A stretch of DNA of 64,000 nt from Platanthera guangdongensis (GCA_039583875.1 CM077161.1:60703885-60767884), one strand, 5' to 3'; shown: positions 21,589 to 31,875, counted from the first letter of the stretch. Translations and numbers: made by a program. Notes: generated from the sequence alone by a model not told the origin.

Positions 21589-23883
21589 CTATTTTTCCTT
21601 GGCTAAGTCACCCTTAAGATTTTGAGCCAAGTACTTCTTGCTTTGCCTCTCCATGTATTCTTTGGGCTTCGGGTAATACCTAGGAGGAGGAACTTTATCT
21701 GCATCCTTGTTGTTTCTGAAAAAGATGTTGCGTTTCGCTTCAAATGTTTTGTGCGTTTCCCACTCATACTGGCTATATACTTCGTTTCGATTGATCTCTC
21801 CTCTTTCTTGCAGCCAAAAGGTATCTAAGATGATGTTCCTTAAAACTGGACTCCATTTTTCGTTTCGTACGTCCTCCTCACTCCTTCTGATCCTCTTTTC
21901 AGCTAGTGTCTCCTTGGAGGTCCCTTCCTGAGCTTTTCTCTTGGCCTTGGCTTTTGCTAGGGCCTCTTGATCAAACATGCTCCTCAGTTTAGCTTTGGAG
22001 AGAGCCCTAGCATCAGCTTCACTTATGGGAACATCTGCTGCACTTGCACTTATTCCCTCAGCAGCACTTACTCCCGCAGCAGCCATAGATGTCTCAGGAG
22101 GATGAATATCTGCAGGATTTTCAGCCAAGGGGATGCCTAACGCCTGGTGGAGCATCCACCGGCAGCTGTCATAGGCGTACTTGTTTGACTGTTCGAAGTT
22201 TTTGATCATGACTTCTCGGAGCTCAGCCATCTTAGCTAGATACTCTTTCTCCCCCTTTTTGGCTTCGACCGCGATGGAATTGGCATATGAGTGCAGCGAG
22301 TCATCAATATGCTTTGAGGTCCGGGAGAATTCATTGACTAAGGCTTGCTGATTGGCGTTAAGAGTGACCATATTACCGTCAAACTTTTGAATGTTGTTGG
22401 CTACAACATGTGCATTCTGATTGACGACGGCAAGAGTGTCGGTATTCTTCTTCAATCCGGCCATAAGAAGTGTGACAGCTTCGCCGGCCGCGGTATACTT
22501 CTCTTCAAATTTATTCTCCATCACGTCCAGTTTATGGTTGATTTCCACCATATTCTTGAGCATCAGATTTTCAGAAGTCTTAATCCTTTTCAGCAGTTTA
22601 TTCTGAGCGTTAGCAAAGGAGTCTTTGAGTTCATTCACAATTCCCTGAATAACATTTACTATGTGAGTGGCTAGCTCATCTCGTAATGGAAGAGCCGGAG
22701 GCACTTGTGGACCTTGCCCTTCAGCAGACGCATCTGTAGAGCTGGATACAAGCACAGTCTCTAATGGAGGAATGCTGGCGGCCTCTGTAGATTTATCTGA
22801 CTCCCCCTCCACTGGTGCAGGCTTGTCAGATGGAGGTTCAACAAGATCTGGAGCCTCCAGTACTTCATGTCCCTCATTCCCATCTTCCTCTCTGTCATCA
22901 TCCAAGAAATCATATGTATCAGCAGCATCTTCCAACTCGTTGTCAACAGTCTCCATTCCAGTAGCTTCGGCTCCTTGCTCGTTTCGGTTCGGGGCCTCCC
23001 CATGCTCCAGCTCAGGTTCACTTTCTTCGTGTAGATCTGCCACAGCATCTCTGGCCAGCTGGGAGATGTCAGATATTACATCAGTATGCGAGGGTAGAGG
23101 CTCCCCCTCGATTCCTGCAGTCAAGGTATCAGGAATTTCACCGGGGGTGACTGCTGGAGATACTCCTAGTTGCTCTTCCACTGCAGTCTGCCCAATACGC
23201 CTCTCCCATCGATCAAACAAACTTGTGTCCATCTTCTTCAAGTAGTGGAGAGGGACACCTTTGCTCATGTCAAACTTGTCTCCATTTAGCTGGTTTAGAT
23301 ATAGACTTATGATGCGGCCAAAACTCGGAGTGCCCAAGGTGTCCTTGATCTTCTCGAACAGCAACTCCCCCCAGTTAAACGTCTTACGGCAGACAACAGC
23401 TATCAGGATCTTGAACATATCTCCTGAGATATGGTCATGAGAGCCCGGCTTGCAGATGATCACCTTTCCAATAATATCAGACAGGAGCTTCCCTTCTTCA
23501 TTCATATCCTTTCTCTTTATGGACCGAGTTCCTCGTGGGAGACCGCAGAATAGGAGAGTTCTGGTTTTGTCCTCGTCCTCCAGATAGTCCTCATGCTCCG
23601 AGCTAGAAAGCTGCAGGTAGCGAGTCAGCTTGCTGGCAGACAGCTTGACCTTTGCCCCAGCCACCTTGCTTTTGATTAGTGAGTCGCCATTTCGGAGTCT
23701 TGCGGTGGCGAAGAACTCCAGTACTTCTTTGTCCAGGATTTTGCAAGGGTGCTCCAGGACGAATGTTAGCCCAGCCTCTTCCAGCATCAGAATGATGTTG
23801 CGGAATTCGTCCGAGGCGTGAGAGAACCCAGTTCGAACAAGCTCGCAATCGGTAACCAACCCAGCAGTTGTCCTTGGAGCCAT
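21589..23883 (-). CDS. Intact ORFx of element C (764 aa), accessory protein of SIRE-like elements
   Basis: Starts at ATG 23881-23883 (MAPRTTAGLV) and runs uninterrupted to 21589. Residues 1 to about 232 form a globular domain (SKVAGAKVKLSASKLTRYLQL; IGKVIICKPGSHDHISGDMF; LFDRWERR) that resembles the plant transposon-protein domain near PF20167. About 233-400 is acidic and disordered, 400-570 is heptad-rich coiled coil (IVNELKDSFANAQNKLLKRI onward), then comes an Ala-rich stretch. The C-terminal hundred residues are basic and conserved in B (WSPVLRNIIL; PPPRYYPKPKEYMERQ). I see no signal peptide, membrane segment or enzyme motif. It occupies the place of the env-like ORF of SIRE1 but is not obviously envelope-like. 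DNA or RNA binding is possible; function unknown. Confidence 0.75.
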   Translation of the reverse strand: MAPRTTAGLVTDCELVRTGFSHASDEFRNIILMLEEAGLTFVLEHPCKILDKEVLEFFATARLRNGDSLIKSKVAGAKVKLSASKLTRYLQLSSSEHEDYLEDEDKTRTLLFCGLPRGTRSIKRKDMNEEGKLLSDIIGKVIICKPGSHDHISGDMFKILIAVVCRKTFNWGELLFEKIKDTLGTPSFGRIISLYLNQLNGDKFDMSKGVPLHYLKKMDTSLFDRWERRIGQTAVEEQLGVSPAVTPGEIPDTLTAGIEGEPLPSHTDVISDISQLARDAVADLHEESEPELEHGEAPNRNEQGAEATGMETVDNELEDAADTYDFLDDDREEDGNEGHEVLEAPDLVEPPSDKPAPVEGESDKSTEAASIPPLETVLVSSSTDASAEGQGPQVPPALPLRDELATHIVNVIQGIVNELKDSFANAQNKLLKRIKTSENLMLKNMVEINHKLDVMENKFEEKYTAAGEAVTLLMAGLKKNTDTLAVVNQNAHVVANNIQKFDGNMVTLNANQQALVNEFSRTSKHIDDSLHSYANSIAVEAKKGEKEYLAKMAELREVMIKNFEQSNKYAYDSCRWMLHQALGIPLAENPADIHPPETSMAAAGVSAAEGISASAADVPISEADARALSKAKLRSMFDQEALAKAKAKRKAQEGTSKETLAEKRIRRSEEDVRNEKWSPVLRNIILDTFWLQERGEINRNEVYSQYEWETHKTFEAKRNIFFRNNKDADKVPPPRYYPKPKEYMERQSKKYLAQNLKGDLAKEK

Positions 23884-24430
23884 TGCAGATCTAGAGAGAG
23901 AATCCCTACTCTAAGCTTTAATGAACATTCAAAAAGGAAAGCGTCACTAGTGAGGACGTCCAAGTACGGGTGAGGAAGAGGTTACCTAAGGCGTAGACAG
24001 AAGTGAGATGGAGAACTTCTTTCAGGGTTCGGCCTTGCTAGAACCTTGCGAGAACCTTCTCGATTTGACGATGGACCTTGCGAGAACCTTGCGGTCACAG
24101 AGACACTTCGCGATTCGACGAGAACCCTGCGAGAACGTACGGGAAGAAGATGGAGAGCCGGATTCGTGTAGCGATGAGCTTCCTGCAGGGTTCGGCGGGA
24201 ATCAACGGGAGTTTGCGAAGGCGGTGCGACGAGCTTCCTGCGGGTCTCTGCGAGTCGGCGGGAGAGCTCTTGTGGGTTTCGGCAAGTCTGTGGGATATCT
24301 GCTGCGACGTGAGGCGGGATTCGTGAAGAAGGCGAAGGGTCGGCGTGACTTGTCTAATTCGGCGAGATTTCAAGTATATAATGGGTCGGCGGGATTTGTC
24401 TAATTCGAAATTGAGAGGTTTCTTGACTAG
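23884..24430 (-). promoter_or_regulatory. Spacer upstream of C ORFx with motif copies and a TATA-like box
   Basis: Between the gag remnant and ORFx lie repeated GCGAGAACC, GGCGGGATTYG and CGACGAGAAC-like blocks (24006-24415), a weaker form of the C LTR motif, and ATTATATAC on the minus strand (24374-24382), similar to TTTATATAC in the C LTR. Most motif copies lie downstream of this box, unlike A and B. Confidence 0.4.
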
Positions 24431-24856
24431 GAATTTTCACGTTCAGAAGCATTGCAACATTTTTGAATTCTTCTGATGTCAAGTCAATATAAAAATGAGA
24501 AATACATGTATATTTTAAAGTCAATCTATTTGGATTTGAACGAGGCTTTTCCAAAAACTTTTTGATGTCAATTGTGAGTTGTCGAGATTCACGATGACAT
24601 ATCTTCGTTAACTCTTTATTGATGTATAAAGGTTTGCATGCATCGAGTTAACCTATCCTTAGAGGTGCCCACATACATGTATAAGCATAAGAATAACTAT
24701 ACACATGGATAGAAATATATATATATATATATATTGGGGTTAAATGAGGATGCAATATGACGCAAGTCCTTGAACTGATCAAATTTACCTGGGATTTTGA
24801 GAGTCATCGTTTAAGTCCCACAGGTAGAACGTATTAGACGCTCAATGTGAGTCTGC
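24431..24856. other. Non-coding interior of C, AT-rich
   Basis: No coding similarity seen. Contains an AT dinucleotide run of about 20 bp near 24714-24735. It marks the region where gag-pol has been deleted. Confidence 0.5.
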
Positions 24857-25042
24857 TCAAGTAGATATCACATCTGTTATTGCAGACGCTTGTTCCAATT
24901 TAGTCTTGAGCCACCTACTGTCTAGTTCCTTGAACTGATCGATAGCATCAAGGTGAAATGACACTCTCATTCTCCAGATGGGATAATAATCCTTTGTGCA
25001 TGCGGGGAGTTTGAGTGGCGTTATCTCATAATCCAGATCCAT
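24857..25042 (-). pseudogene. gag: Remnant of gag N-terminus in element C
   Basis: About 60 codons beginning ATG at 25042, 60 bp from the primer site. The text LKLPACTKDYYPIWRMRV matches the pattern of the B gag start (MKLPICRKEIFGIWKERV): M/L-K-L-P-x-C-x-K, then IW and RV. The frame stops at 24857 and nothing else of gag is seen. It shows that C descends from a complete SIRE-like element. Confidence 0.6.
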
Positions 25043-25102
25043 GCTTCTGACACTGGTGGCAGGATTCTACTCAAGGTGTTAACCTTTTTGAAGAGTAACC
25101 TC

Positions 25103-25114
25103 CCTCTGATACCA
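25103..25114 (-). other. Primer-binding site of element C
   Basis: CCTCTGATACCA (plus) reads TGGTATCAGAGG on the element strand, matching initiator Met-tRNA, two bases from the right LTR. Confidence 0.9.
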
Positions 25115-25116
25115 CT

Positions 25117-26774
25117 TGAAAGTCCACCTAGTGTCAGCTATGTGCACCTATGGGGGGGGGGGGGATAGGTGACGTGTAGCGCTTTTGCGGAATTTACGAA
25201 TGTACCTGCACAATAAAAATAAAAAGCACAACACACAGAATACACAGGCAATTTATAGTGGTTCCCCGACTTGGGTACATCCACTTTCCCCCTTCGACCT
25301 ATCTCCCAACAAGGGACGACTCGGTCTCTTCTCCAACAGGATTGAAATCCAATCCCTGCACTATCGGAAGGAACCCTTCCACACGTGAGAGTCAACACTC
25401 CCACAAAACAGGTTGCACCCAACCCTTACAACACGGAACAATCGTTCCTTTACAACAAAAGTAAATATAGAATGTACACGAGATACAAACTTCGTTTGGA
25501 GACTACGGTGTTCCTCTTCGTTCGACGACGTGTTCGTGAAGTCAACGAAGAGTCTACAACCTTGGTCTCTCTTAGAGAGGATCTCCCTGGAAACGGCGGC
25601 GGCAACACGAGCGGAGGCTAGCTTCGGGATCGGCGTCTATGATGATGAGAGGCTGCTAAACTTGGAGATCCAAACTTCGTAGCGAAGCTAGCTTGGTCTT
25701 CCAACGGTCACACGAGGATCGGTCGTCTCGATCGATTCGGACGGGGAAGTTTTTCTCGATCAACAAATCGAGAGACAAGAGATCTCTGGATAGACACGTG
25801 AGACTCAAAGCTTTGCTAAGCTTCTGTCGCCGGAGATCGGGAAGAAAATCGATCAGCAGCGGCGAAGGACTAGCGCGAGCGGCGACGGATGCGGCGGAGC
25901 TATTTCACGATTTTAGGGTTTGCTCTGCTCGGCTTTTTTCTGTCTGGGTATTCCGTTCAAAATACCTGTATATAAATACTGTAGATGCTTTTCAAAATGA
26001 CCGTTGTGGGACCCACAAGCTGAATCCCTAAGTCCCGGTCCAGAATCTTAACAGCGGCAGAATCCGGTTCAGGAAGTTCCAAAAAAACGCCCAAGTCAAA
26101 ATCGGTGAGAATCGAAAGTGATTCTCGCCGAGTCGCCGAGAATCAAAGGTGATTCTCGACGATTCGACGAGAATCAAAGATGATTCTCGTCGAATTTGCC
26201 TTGGTTGCACGCACTGCTTTAGGCCAGGTCGAGACGGCGAGAATCAACCAGTGATTCTTGACGATTCGACGAGAATCACTAGTGATTCTCGACGAATCGG
26301 CGAGAATTACTTGGTGATTCTCGTCGATTCTTACTTAGAAGCAGAGGTGCTTGCTTAGAAGTGGCTGAGTCGAGTTCGGCGAGAATCAACTTCTGATTCT
26401 CGTCGAATCGGCGAGAATCACAAGTGATTCTCGTCGATTTAAACTTGGACGAATTTTCGTCTTTCCACCTATGAGGTGCTCCTTGACCCATCCTTGCTCC
26501 TTGTCTTCTCTTGCATATGAACGGCCCTGTACTTGAAAGTAAGTGCACTCCAATAGAGAGAGTACACGTAGGCCAACACACTGATCTGCTCAACGAGGGA
26601 TTACGTCTTGCAGACCCGTGTATATTGACCTACTGCACCCTGATATTGGTGTGCACTTAGCGTGGAGGAGCTGCAAGTACAACTTAAGATGTTTCATCAA
26701 ATACATTGTGAATTCATCTTAGCTTGACAGGTGGCTTCCTCAAATCCAGGTAATTGTGGATACAATACCCAACA
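25117..26774 (-). repeat. 5' LTR of element C
   Basis: 1658 bp. On the element strand it starts TGTTGGGTATTG at 26774 and ends ACTTTCA at 25117. It has a TATA-like TTTATATACAGG (plus 25965-25976) downstream of the palindrome array, and the C-rich run near its 3' end (about 25150-25165). Confidence 0.9.
26098..26455 (-). repeat. Palindrome array in the right LTR of C
   Basis: Eight inverted-repeat units of CGNCGAGAATC, short loop, GATTCTCGNCG, with 11-13-bp arms. The arms vary (CGG, CGA or CGT outer triplets) while pairing is largely kept. A TATA-like box lies about 120 bp downstream on the element strand. Confidence 0.75.
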
Positions 26775-26779
26775 GGAAC

Positions 26780-28189
26780 AGTGATGCTTGCCAAGCTGAT
26801 AGGCATCACAGATGAGAGGAGAACTGTTCGAAGGGAGGTGAGGCAGAAGCTGACGAAGAAGTCATGGAAGAGGATGACCAAGGCGGAGATGCCACTGTAG
26901 AAGATCAGTAGAGGAGGAGGAGAAGGCGGACAGAGTGGAAACATTGTCGAGGAAGTAGAGACCGCCGCTCTCAGTCCTAATAGAAATCGTCCATTGTGAT
27001 CTCAGATCCTAAAAAGAACAAGAAGTTGGAGTGAATGTCATGGAGCACTGAAGTTGCTTGCACAAAGAAGTAACAGACAATAAATTGTGCGGAAACTTGG
27101 GCACATAGAGAGTGTCGGCCAGGCGAAGTGACGGAGTAACATGAACCACTCCCGTCCCATGAACCGAGGAGGGAGAGCCGTCTGCAACAGGGACCGGGGC
27201 AACCAATCAAGTGTTACGAGGAGAGAAAAGCACTTAGGATAGCCCATCATGTGATTAGTCGCACTAGAGTCGATGGTCCATTTACCTTGAGTAACCACGT
27301 GAGCACTACCTGATGACGTGACCACCGAGGCGGACGGCTTTGAAGAGGAGGTGGAAGAGTCACCAGAAGAGAGAAGATGTGAATGTTTTATCCAACAATG
27401 AACACAAGATGTCCGGGGCGGCCACAGTGAGAGCAGAGGAAGCGCGAAGAGCCACGCCCACCAGAATGGTGGTTGGGACTACTAGAGCCACTCCATTGAG
27501 TTTGGTGAGCATAGTTGTCTGGAGGAGGAGAAGACAGAAGCGGATGCTGAAGTAGAGAGGTAACTGCGGCAATGCATGAAGCAGTTATATCCAAGGTGGG
27601 AGAGTATGCTTCGCCCAAGATTTATTGGCGGATCATATCATAGGACTTGGGGAGTATCATAAGATAGCATACAACAAGAAGTTCTTGGAAGTGCTTGTGC
27701 TGTTCAGCCAAATCTGCAGAGAAGGGGCGATTTGAAGAATCTCAGCCCCGAGAGACTGGACTTGTTGATAAGCGGCAGCAGGAGACATGGAAGGATGGGC
27801 AAAGAGGTCTGCATATAAAGTATAGATGCGGGATGTCTGAGCCCCCTTCGAGTACAGAGCGCAAGATGAAGCCAAGCTTTCTTGATCGTCTCATCATGAC
27901 GTATAACGGGAAGACATTCATCTGAAAAGTAGTTAGCTATCAAAGTGCGCACAAGTGCGTCGCTAGAATCCCAGTCGTCAAACTTAGAGGAAGTGGAAGG
28001 AGGAATATCATCAGTAAGGTGGTGGCGTTTACATTGTGAGCGAAGGAGTAAGGTGAAGGAGACACTCCAATCCGGGTAGGTGGATCTGATAAGTTTGGAG
28101 ACGGTGCCAAGAAACCCAGAAGGAGTGGGAGGAGGGGGTAGATTAGCCACAGGCATAGCGGTGGTGGTAGACGAACTAGAAATAGCCAT
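26780..28189 (-). pseudogene. gag-pol: gag-protease-integrase start of element D
   Basis: Gag begins at ATG 28187-28189 (MAISSSSTTTAMPVANL) with a Copia gag N-terminus (LGTVSKLIRSTYPDWSVSF). After frameshifts it continues to a zinc knuckle near 27430 (CSHCGRPGH, with its last Cys lost). Protease near 27270 reads WTIDSSATNHMMG, where the usual D-S-G has become D-S-S. The GAG-pre-integrase part follows (ADTLYVPKFPHNLLSV), and the integrase zinc region is cut by C at 26779. Multiple frameshifts and stops make it a clear relic. Confidence 0.75.
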
Positions 28190-28600
28190 AGAAGAGAGGT
28201 CACGTGGGTAGTAAGCCGTGGAGACCGCATGAATGGGAAGGGACAAGAACAATGCAAACCGCGGAGGATAAGAGAAGAAACCGCAGTGGACACAAGGCAA
28301 GGTTCTGCAGCGGTCACGGTGTCAACACACCAGCGACTAGATAGGCCATGACCAAGCAGCAGAAGAAAGCAAAGGGAAAGAAGTCGGGCAGGGAGATAGA
28401 AGGTCGTGCGAACAGGAGATAAATAAATCGCGAAAGCAGATTGCAGATTGAGAAAAAGAGATGGAGCAAGAAGAGGGTCGCACACACAAAGGGCAGCGAC
28501 AAAGTAGGGAAGGGAAGAGAGGCCGCGCGAACAGTCAGCAAGAAGAGGATCAAATAGCACGGATAGGAGAAGGCACTGTATTAGGAGAAAAAGATCGACT

Positions 28601-28612
28601 CCTCTGATACCA
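28601..28612 (-). other. Primer-binding site of element D
   Basis: CCTCTGATACCA reads TGGTATCAGAGG on the element strand, the initiator Met-tRNA complement, directly next to the LTR at 28613. Confidence 0.85.
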
Positions 28613-29034
28613 TGTGCAAACAAACAAGAATAAACCGGAAAATGGAATAATAGAAATCTTTATTACCCAAAAAAGGTATGTATTACAAGGTATAGCCTTC
28701 CTTTTATAGAATGGAGGAGATGGGACAGATTATAATTAAATAATGTGTGACTAAATAATTGCAGGTACAGGAGGTTTAACATAAATACAAGCCGACCAAG
28801 CCTCACGGTTAGATTAATAGGCTAACCGCCCGGCAACCACCAGAAGGCTAGAAAACGCCACCACGGGAGACCGCTTGATCGCTCGGTCTCCAAGTCGCCT
28901 GAGACAAATCGACAGACCGCCAGGACACCAACAGCAATAGACCGACAACCAAATAGCTGGAGAGAAACCGACAGACTGCATGGTATGCAATCCGCCAGAG
29001 TCAGACCGCTATACCGCCCGGTCCCTATTCTGCA
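28613..29034 (-). repeat. 5' LTR of element D (outer edge approximate)
   Basis: Begins next to the primer site. A TATA box TATAAAAGG (plus 28700-28708) lies about 90 bp inside, and upstream of it a GC-rich U3 full of AGACCG/CGGTCT blocks reaches about 29034 (TGCA). The outer edge rests only on the CA end and loss of the motif, since the partner LTR is not in the window. Confidence 0.5.
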
Positions 29035-30106
29035 ACTATAATTATTCTAGGTAGTGATTTGTGCTAGTGAATGGTGTTGCTCCATTTCACTCACCTAGAT
29101 CACCAAAATTAACTAAATGATGAAAGTGCACCTTTAAACACGGGCAGCTCGGGCAGCCCGGACAGGGTGCTCGGAGGCAGCTGCGGCGACCGGAGGTGGT
29201 CGCCCGCCAAGGCGGCGGTTGGGGTTTGCTGGTGGCGACGAGGACCGCTGACGGCATGTGGCCCGATGTCCACGTGACGGCGTGGCACCCGCGTAGCGCA
29301 CAGCTGTGTGGGTGCGGGTGCTCGACCTGATGGTCGTGCGTGTGCAGCCCGAGTGCTTGGACGCCACATGTGTATAGGCCGGACAAGTGCTCATTTACTT
29401 TCTTTCAAAGTGCTCACTTACTCATTTTGCCATGTTTGAAATATTGTCCCCAAGATTCCTGATTTGATGAAGGCCTTAAGATGACAATAAACATCTTGCA
29501 CTGGATGTTCTATGTATTTTTGGTGTGATAGGTTTAACAAAAGTGCATGGCTAATGTTTGATTAAACACTTGGTCACCTAAACATGATTTTGCACTTGTA
29601 ATCCCTCAAGAAGTAGAATTCATGTTTATCTCTGGACAAATTATATATTAGACATGTCACTATCATTGGAAAAAGTCACTAAGGGCAGAAGAAATGAATG
29701 ACAAGATTGGAAAATTGACTTAGTAATTAATCAGGTTCATAGGCTAAGCAAACATTTGACTGGATCGAATGCATCAATTTTATGACCAAGTAAAATATCG
29801 ACGACATCGAGTGCAAAAGTTTGACTAGATCGAAGACATAAATTTTATGACTAAGTAAAATATCGACTGCATCGAGTGCAAAAGTTTGATTGTATCGAAG
29901 GGATCAATTTTATGACTAAGAAAAATATTGACTGCATCGAGTGAAGAAGTTTGACTCAATTGAAGGCATCAATTTTATGACAAAGCAAAATATTTTACTG
30001 CATCAACTACAAGAGTTCAACTGGATAAACTGCATCCGAGATAAAATTCTACTGGATCGACTACAAACTGACTGAAGCTTTTGAGCAGGCTGAAATGGCT
30101 AAGTGT
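29035..30106. other. Unassigned sequence with a GC-rich block and a minisatellite
   Basis: No coding similarity recognised. 29130-29390 is GC-rich and gives three overlapping minus-strand ORFs that look like chance products. 29745-30010 is a 65-bp tandem repeat. It may be the sequence into which D inserted. Confidence 0.4.
29745..30010. repeat. 65-bp minisatellite, about four copies
   Basis: The landmark RCATMAATTTTATGA recurs at 29771, 29836, 29901 and 29966, exactly 65 bp apart. Units also contain ATCGACTGCATCGAGTGCAA. Divergence between units is about 10-15 percent by eye. Partial ATCGACTG-like pieces continue to about 30070. Confidence 0.8.
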
Positions 30107-30729
30107 GTAAGACCCCCTTTTTTCCTTAAAACACCGGGGTCTTAGACCCAGAACCGCCGCTTTGCGGTGACACCTTCGCGCCCGGGAAGGTCATCACTAC
30201 AAAACGTCGATCCTGCCGGCCAAATCGATCACAGCTGTAGCAAAATAATAAAGGCAAGTCCACAGAAATCACATAAATAGTAAATAAACTTCACGATGGG
30301 AGTGTCCACAGACATAATGAAACACTAAAATCTTGGGCTCATGCACAGTTCATCAATGCCTCACTACAAATCTCTCATCGCGAAAGCAAAACTAAAATAA
30401 CTAGTAGCGAATAGGACTCACAGTCCATGTCGTCTGAACTCTGGTACTAGACGACCCCATCTCCAAGCGTGCCGACCTCCAGGGCTGCTCCTCCATGCTG
30501 GGCTCCACGGTACCCTAAAATGATGTGGTTCGAAAATCGTTAGTCTAAAAGACTAAGTCCTATCATCCCCCGCCCCTTCCCCCATGGCTCTGAGGCACCA
30601 AGCGGCGAGAAGGAAAGGAGCAGACATGAAAGTGGAGAATAACAAATAAACAGATGGCGGCGGAACTAATCTATCAGTTCTATAGTATATATGGTAGTAA
30701 ATAATGTATGGAAAACCGAACACGAAAGT

Positions 30730-30984
30730 AACCTTAACTTATATGAAAACACATAAGCCAAGCGATCTTTTGCAGGGCTCCTATCGTATAAAAATTCTAA
30801 TACCAATTTATACGATAGGGTATCGGTTATGTAGCAAGCATATATTTATAATACTCAATAAAAACCTTAACTTATAAGCGCACTCGAACGAACTTATAAT
30901 CCAAGGGGTCGTTTTGCAGGTCCTATTGTATAAAGCGTCCCATACCACTTATACAATAGGTGTCGGGTTATATGCAATGATTAT
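30730..30984. repeat. Duplicated hairpin unit (133 bp spacing) with compensatory changes
   Basis: Both units start AACCTTAACTTA (30730 and 30863). Each has a 12-bp perfect stem: CCTATCGTATAA/TTATACGATAGG (30780-30791 and 30808-30819) and CCTATTGTATAA/TTATACAATAGG (30922-30933 and 30949-30960). The only stem difference is a C-G pair changed to T-A on both arms. Loops of 16 and 15 nt share ATACCA. Confidence 0.75.
30980..30984. repeat. Target-site duplication of element B (left copy)
   Basis: ATTAT here and at 51622-51626 directly flank the two B LTRs. Confidence 0.85.
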
Positions 30985-31875
30985 TGAAAGATATTGTACC
31001 TAAACACCTAGAGGGGGGTGAATAGGTGACTTGAATCTTTTTAACTTTTTAGGCAGAATTCAGAATCTAACACAGAATTATAACTACTTTAATACAGCAC
31101 ACATTCAACAATCACAGCATTCCACAGCACACAGTAGACACACAGTTTTATAGTGGTTCCCCAAGGTTTGGGTACATCCACTTTCCCCCTTCGCCTATCT
31201 AGCAATGTACTAGATTCGGCCCAACTTCTCCACTATCTCAGATCCTCAGATCTTACACTCAGAACCCACAACACATGTTCCTACAACTCAGGCCCAAGGC
31301 CCTACAACTCAGCTTCTTCACAAAGCCTACACTCAGCCACCAAGGCCTACACTCACCACCAAGGCCTACACTCAGCCACAACAGGCCTACACTCAGAGAT
31401 TCCAATCTCCTACACTCAGGCACTCAAGCCCTACACTCAGCCTTTATAATTACAGGCTTACAAGACTCGGATCCCTAAGGATCCTATAAGATAAAATGAA
31501 TACAAAAATTGTTACTCAACAACTCTGAGAAAAGAGAGAAGAGTTGTGAGTTTCTTGATGAGTTCTTGGAAGAACTCAGCTGAAATCAATCTGACTTGGC
31601 TTTCTTCAAAGCTTCTTGAATGTAGAACTCAATAAGATTGATCTCCTCTACAGTTGATCCTTGATCTCTGCTACTTAAGATTCAGAACAAATCTGAACCC
31701 TTCTTCTCAGCCTAGTTCCAATAGCTGACTTCTTGGATGGAGCTCTCTCTCTCCAACTTCTTAGATCTTCACTTGATAGCTAGATCTTCTTTTTATTACT
31801 TGATGTGTTGATCTTCTAATCAATCTGAACCCCTTGGACAATCACTTGATCAACTTTTTCTGTAAACAGTATAAT

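Larger units (their letters stand above)
20495..26774 (-). mobile_element. Element C: short SIRE-like element with ORFx but no pol
   Basis: LTRs of 850 bp (left) and 1658 bp (right), a perfect GGAAC target duplication (20490-20494 and 26775-26779), a primer site and a polypurine tract frame an interior of only 3.8 kb. The interior has about 60 codons of gag N-terminus, a motif-rich spacer and an intact 764-aa ORFx. Protease, integrase, RT and RNase H are absent. The intact target duplication and both terminal signals mean it moved as a unit, so the missing enzymes must have come from another element. It lies in the integrase of D. Confidence 0.9.
18479..29034 (-). mobile_element. Old Copia element D, split by A and C
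   Basis: D is seen in two pieces: 26780-29034 (LTR, primer site, gag, protease, start of integrase) and 18479-20494 (rest of integrase and RT). C is inserted between them. The RT stops at 18479 in the middle of the YAVG(K)VSQFMQ segment where A begins, so RNase H and the 3' LTR should lie beyond A, outside the window. D is the oldest element of this stack. Confidence 0.8.
30107..30984. other. Host sequence H, left part: probable Gypsy LTR or leader fragment
   Basis: Begins TGTAAGACCCCC, one base different from the reverse complement of the F LTR end (TGTAACACCCCC), so it could be the end of a minus-strand Gypsy LTR. No coding sequence seen. A 133-bp imperfect duplication with two covarying hairpins occupies 30730-30984. 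B interrupts the sequence at 30984, and it resumes at 51622. Confidence 0.4.

Noticed and set aside
22667..23245. 192-codon Ser-rich plus-strand ORF
   Set aside because: It is the antisense shadow of the acidic linker of C ORFx; composition is explained by Glu/Asp codons read backwards.
21589..23883. ORFx as a retroviral-type envelope protein (as proposed for the SIRE1 extra ORF)
   Set aside because: I see no signal peptide, no clear membrane-spanning segment and no cleavage site; the protein is charged throughout, with coiled coil and a basic C-terminus.
29087..29394. Three overlapping minus-strand ORFs of 86-99 codons in a GC-rich block
   Set aside because: No domain, no context and all three frames open at once, as expected for GC-rich non-coding DNA.
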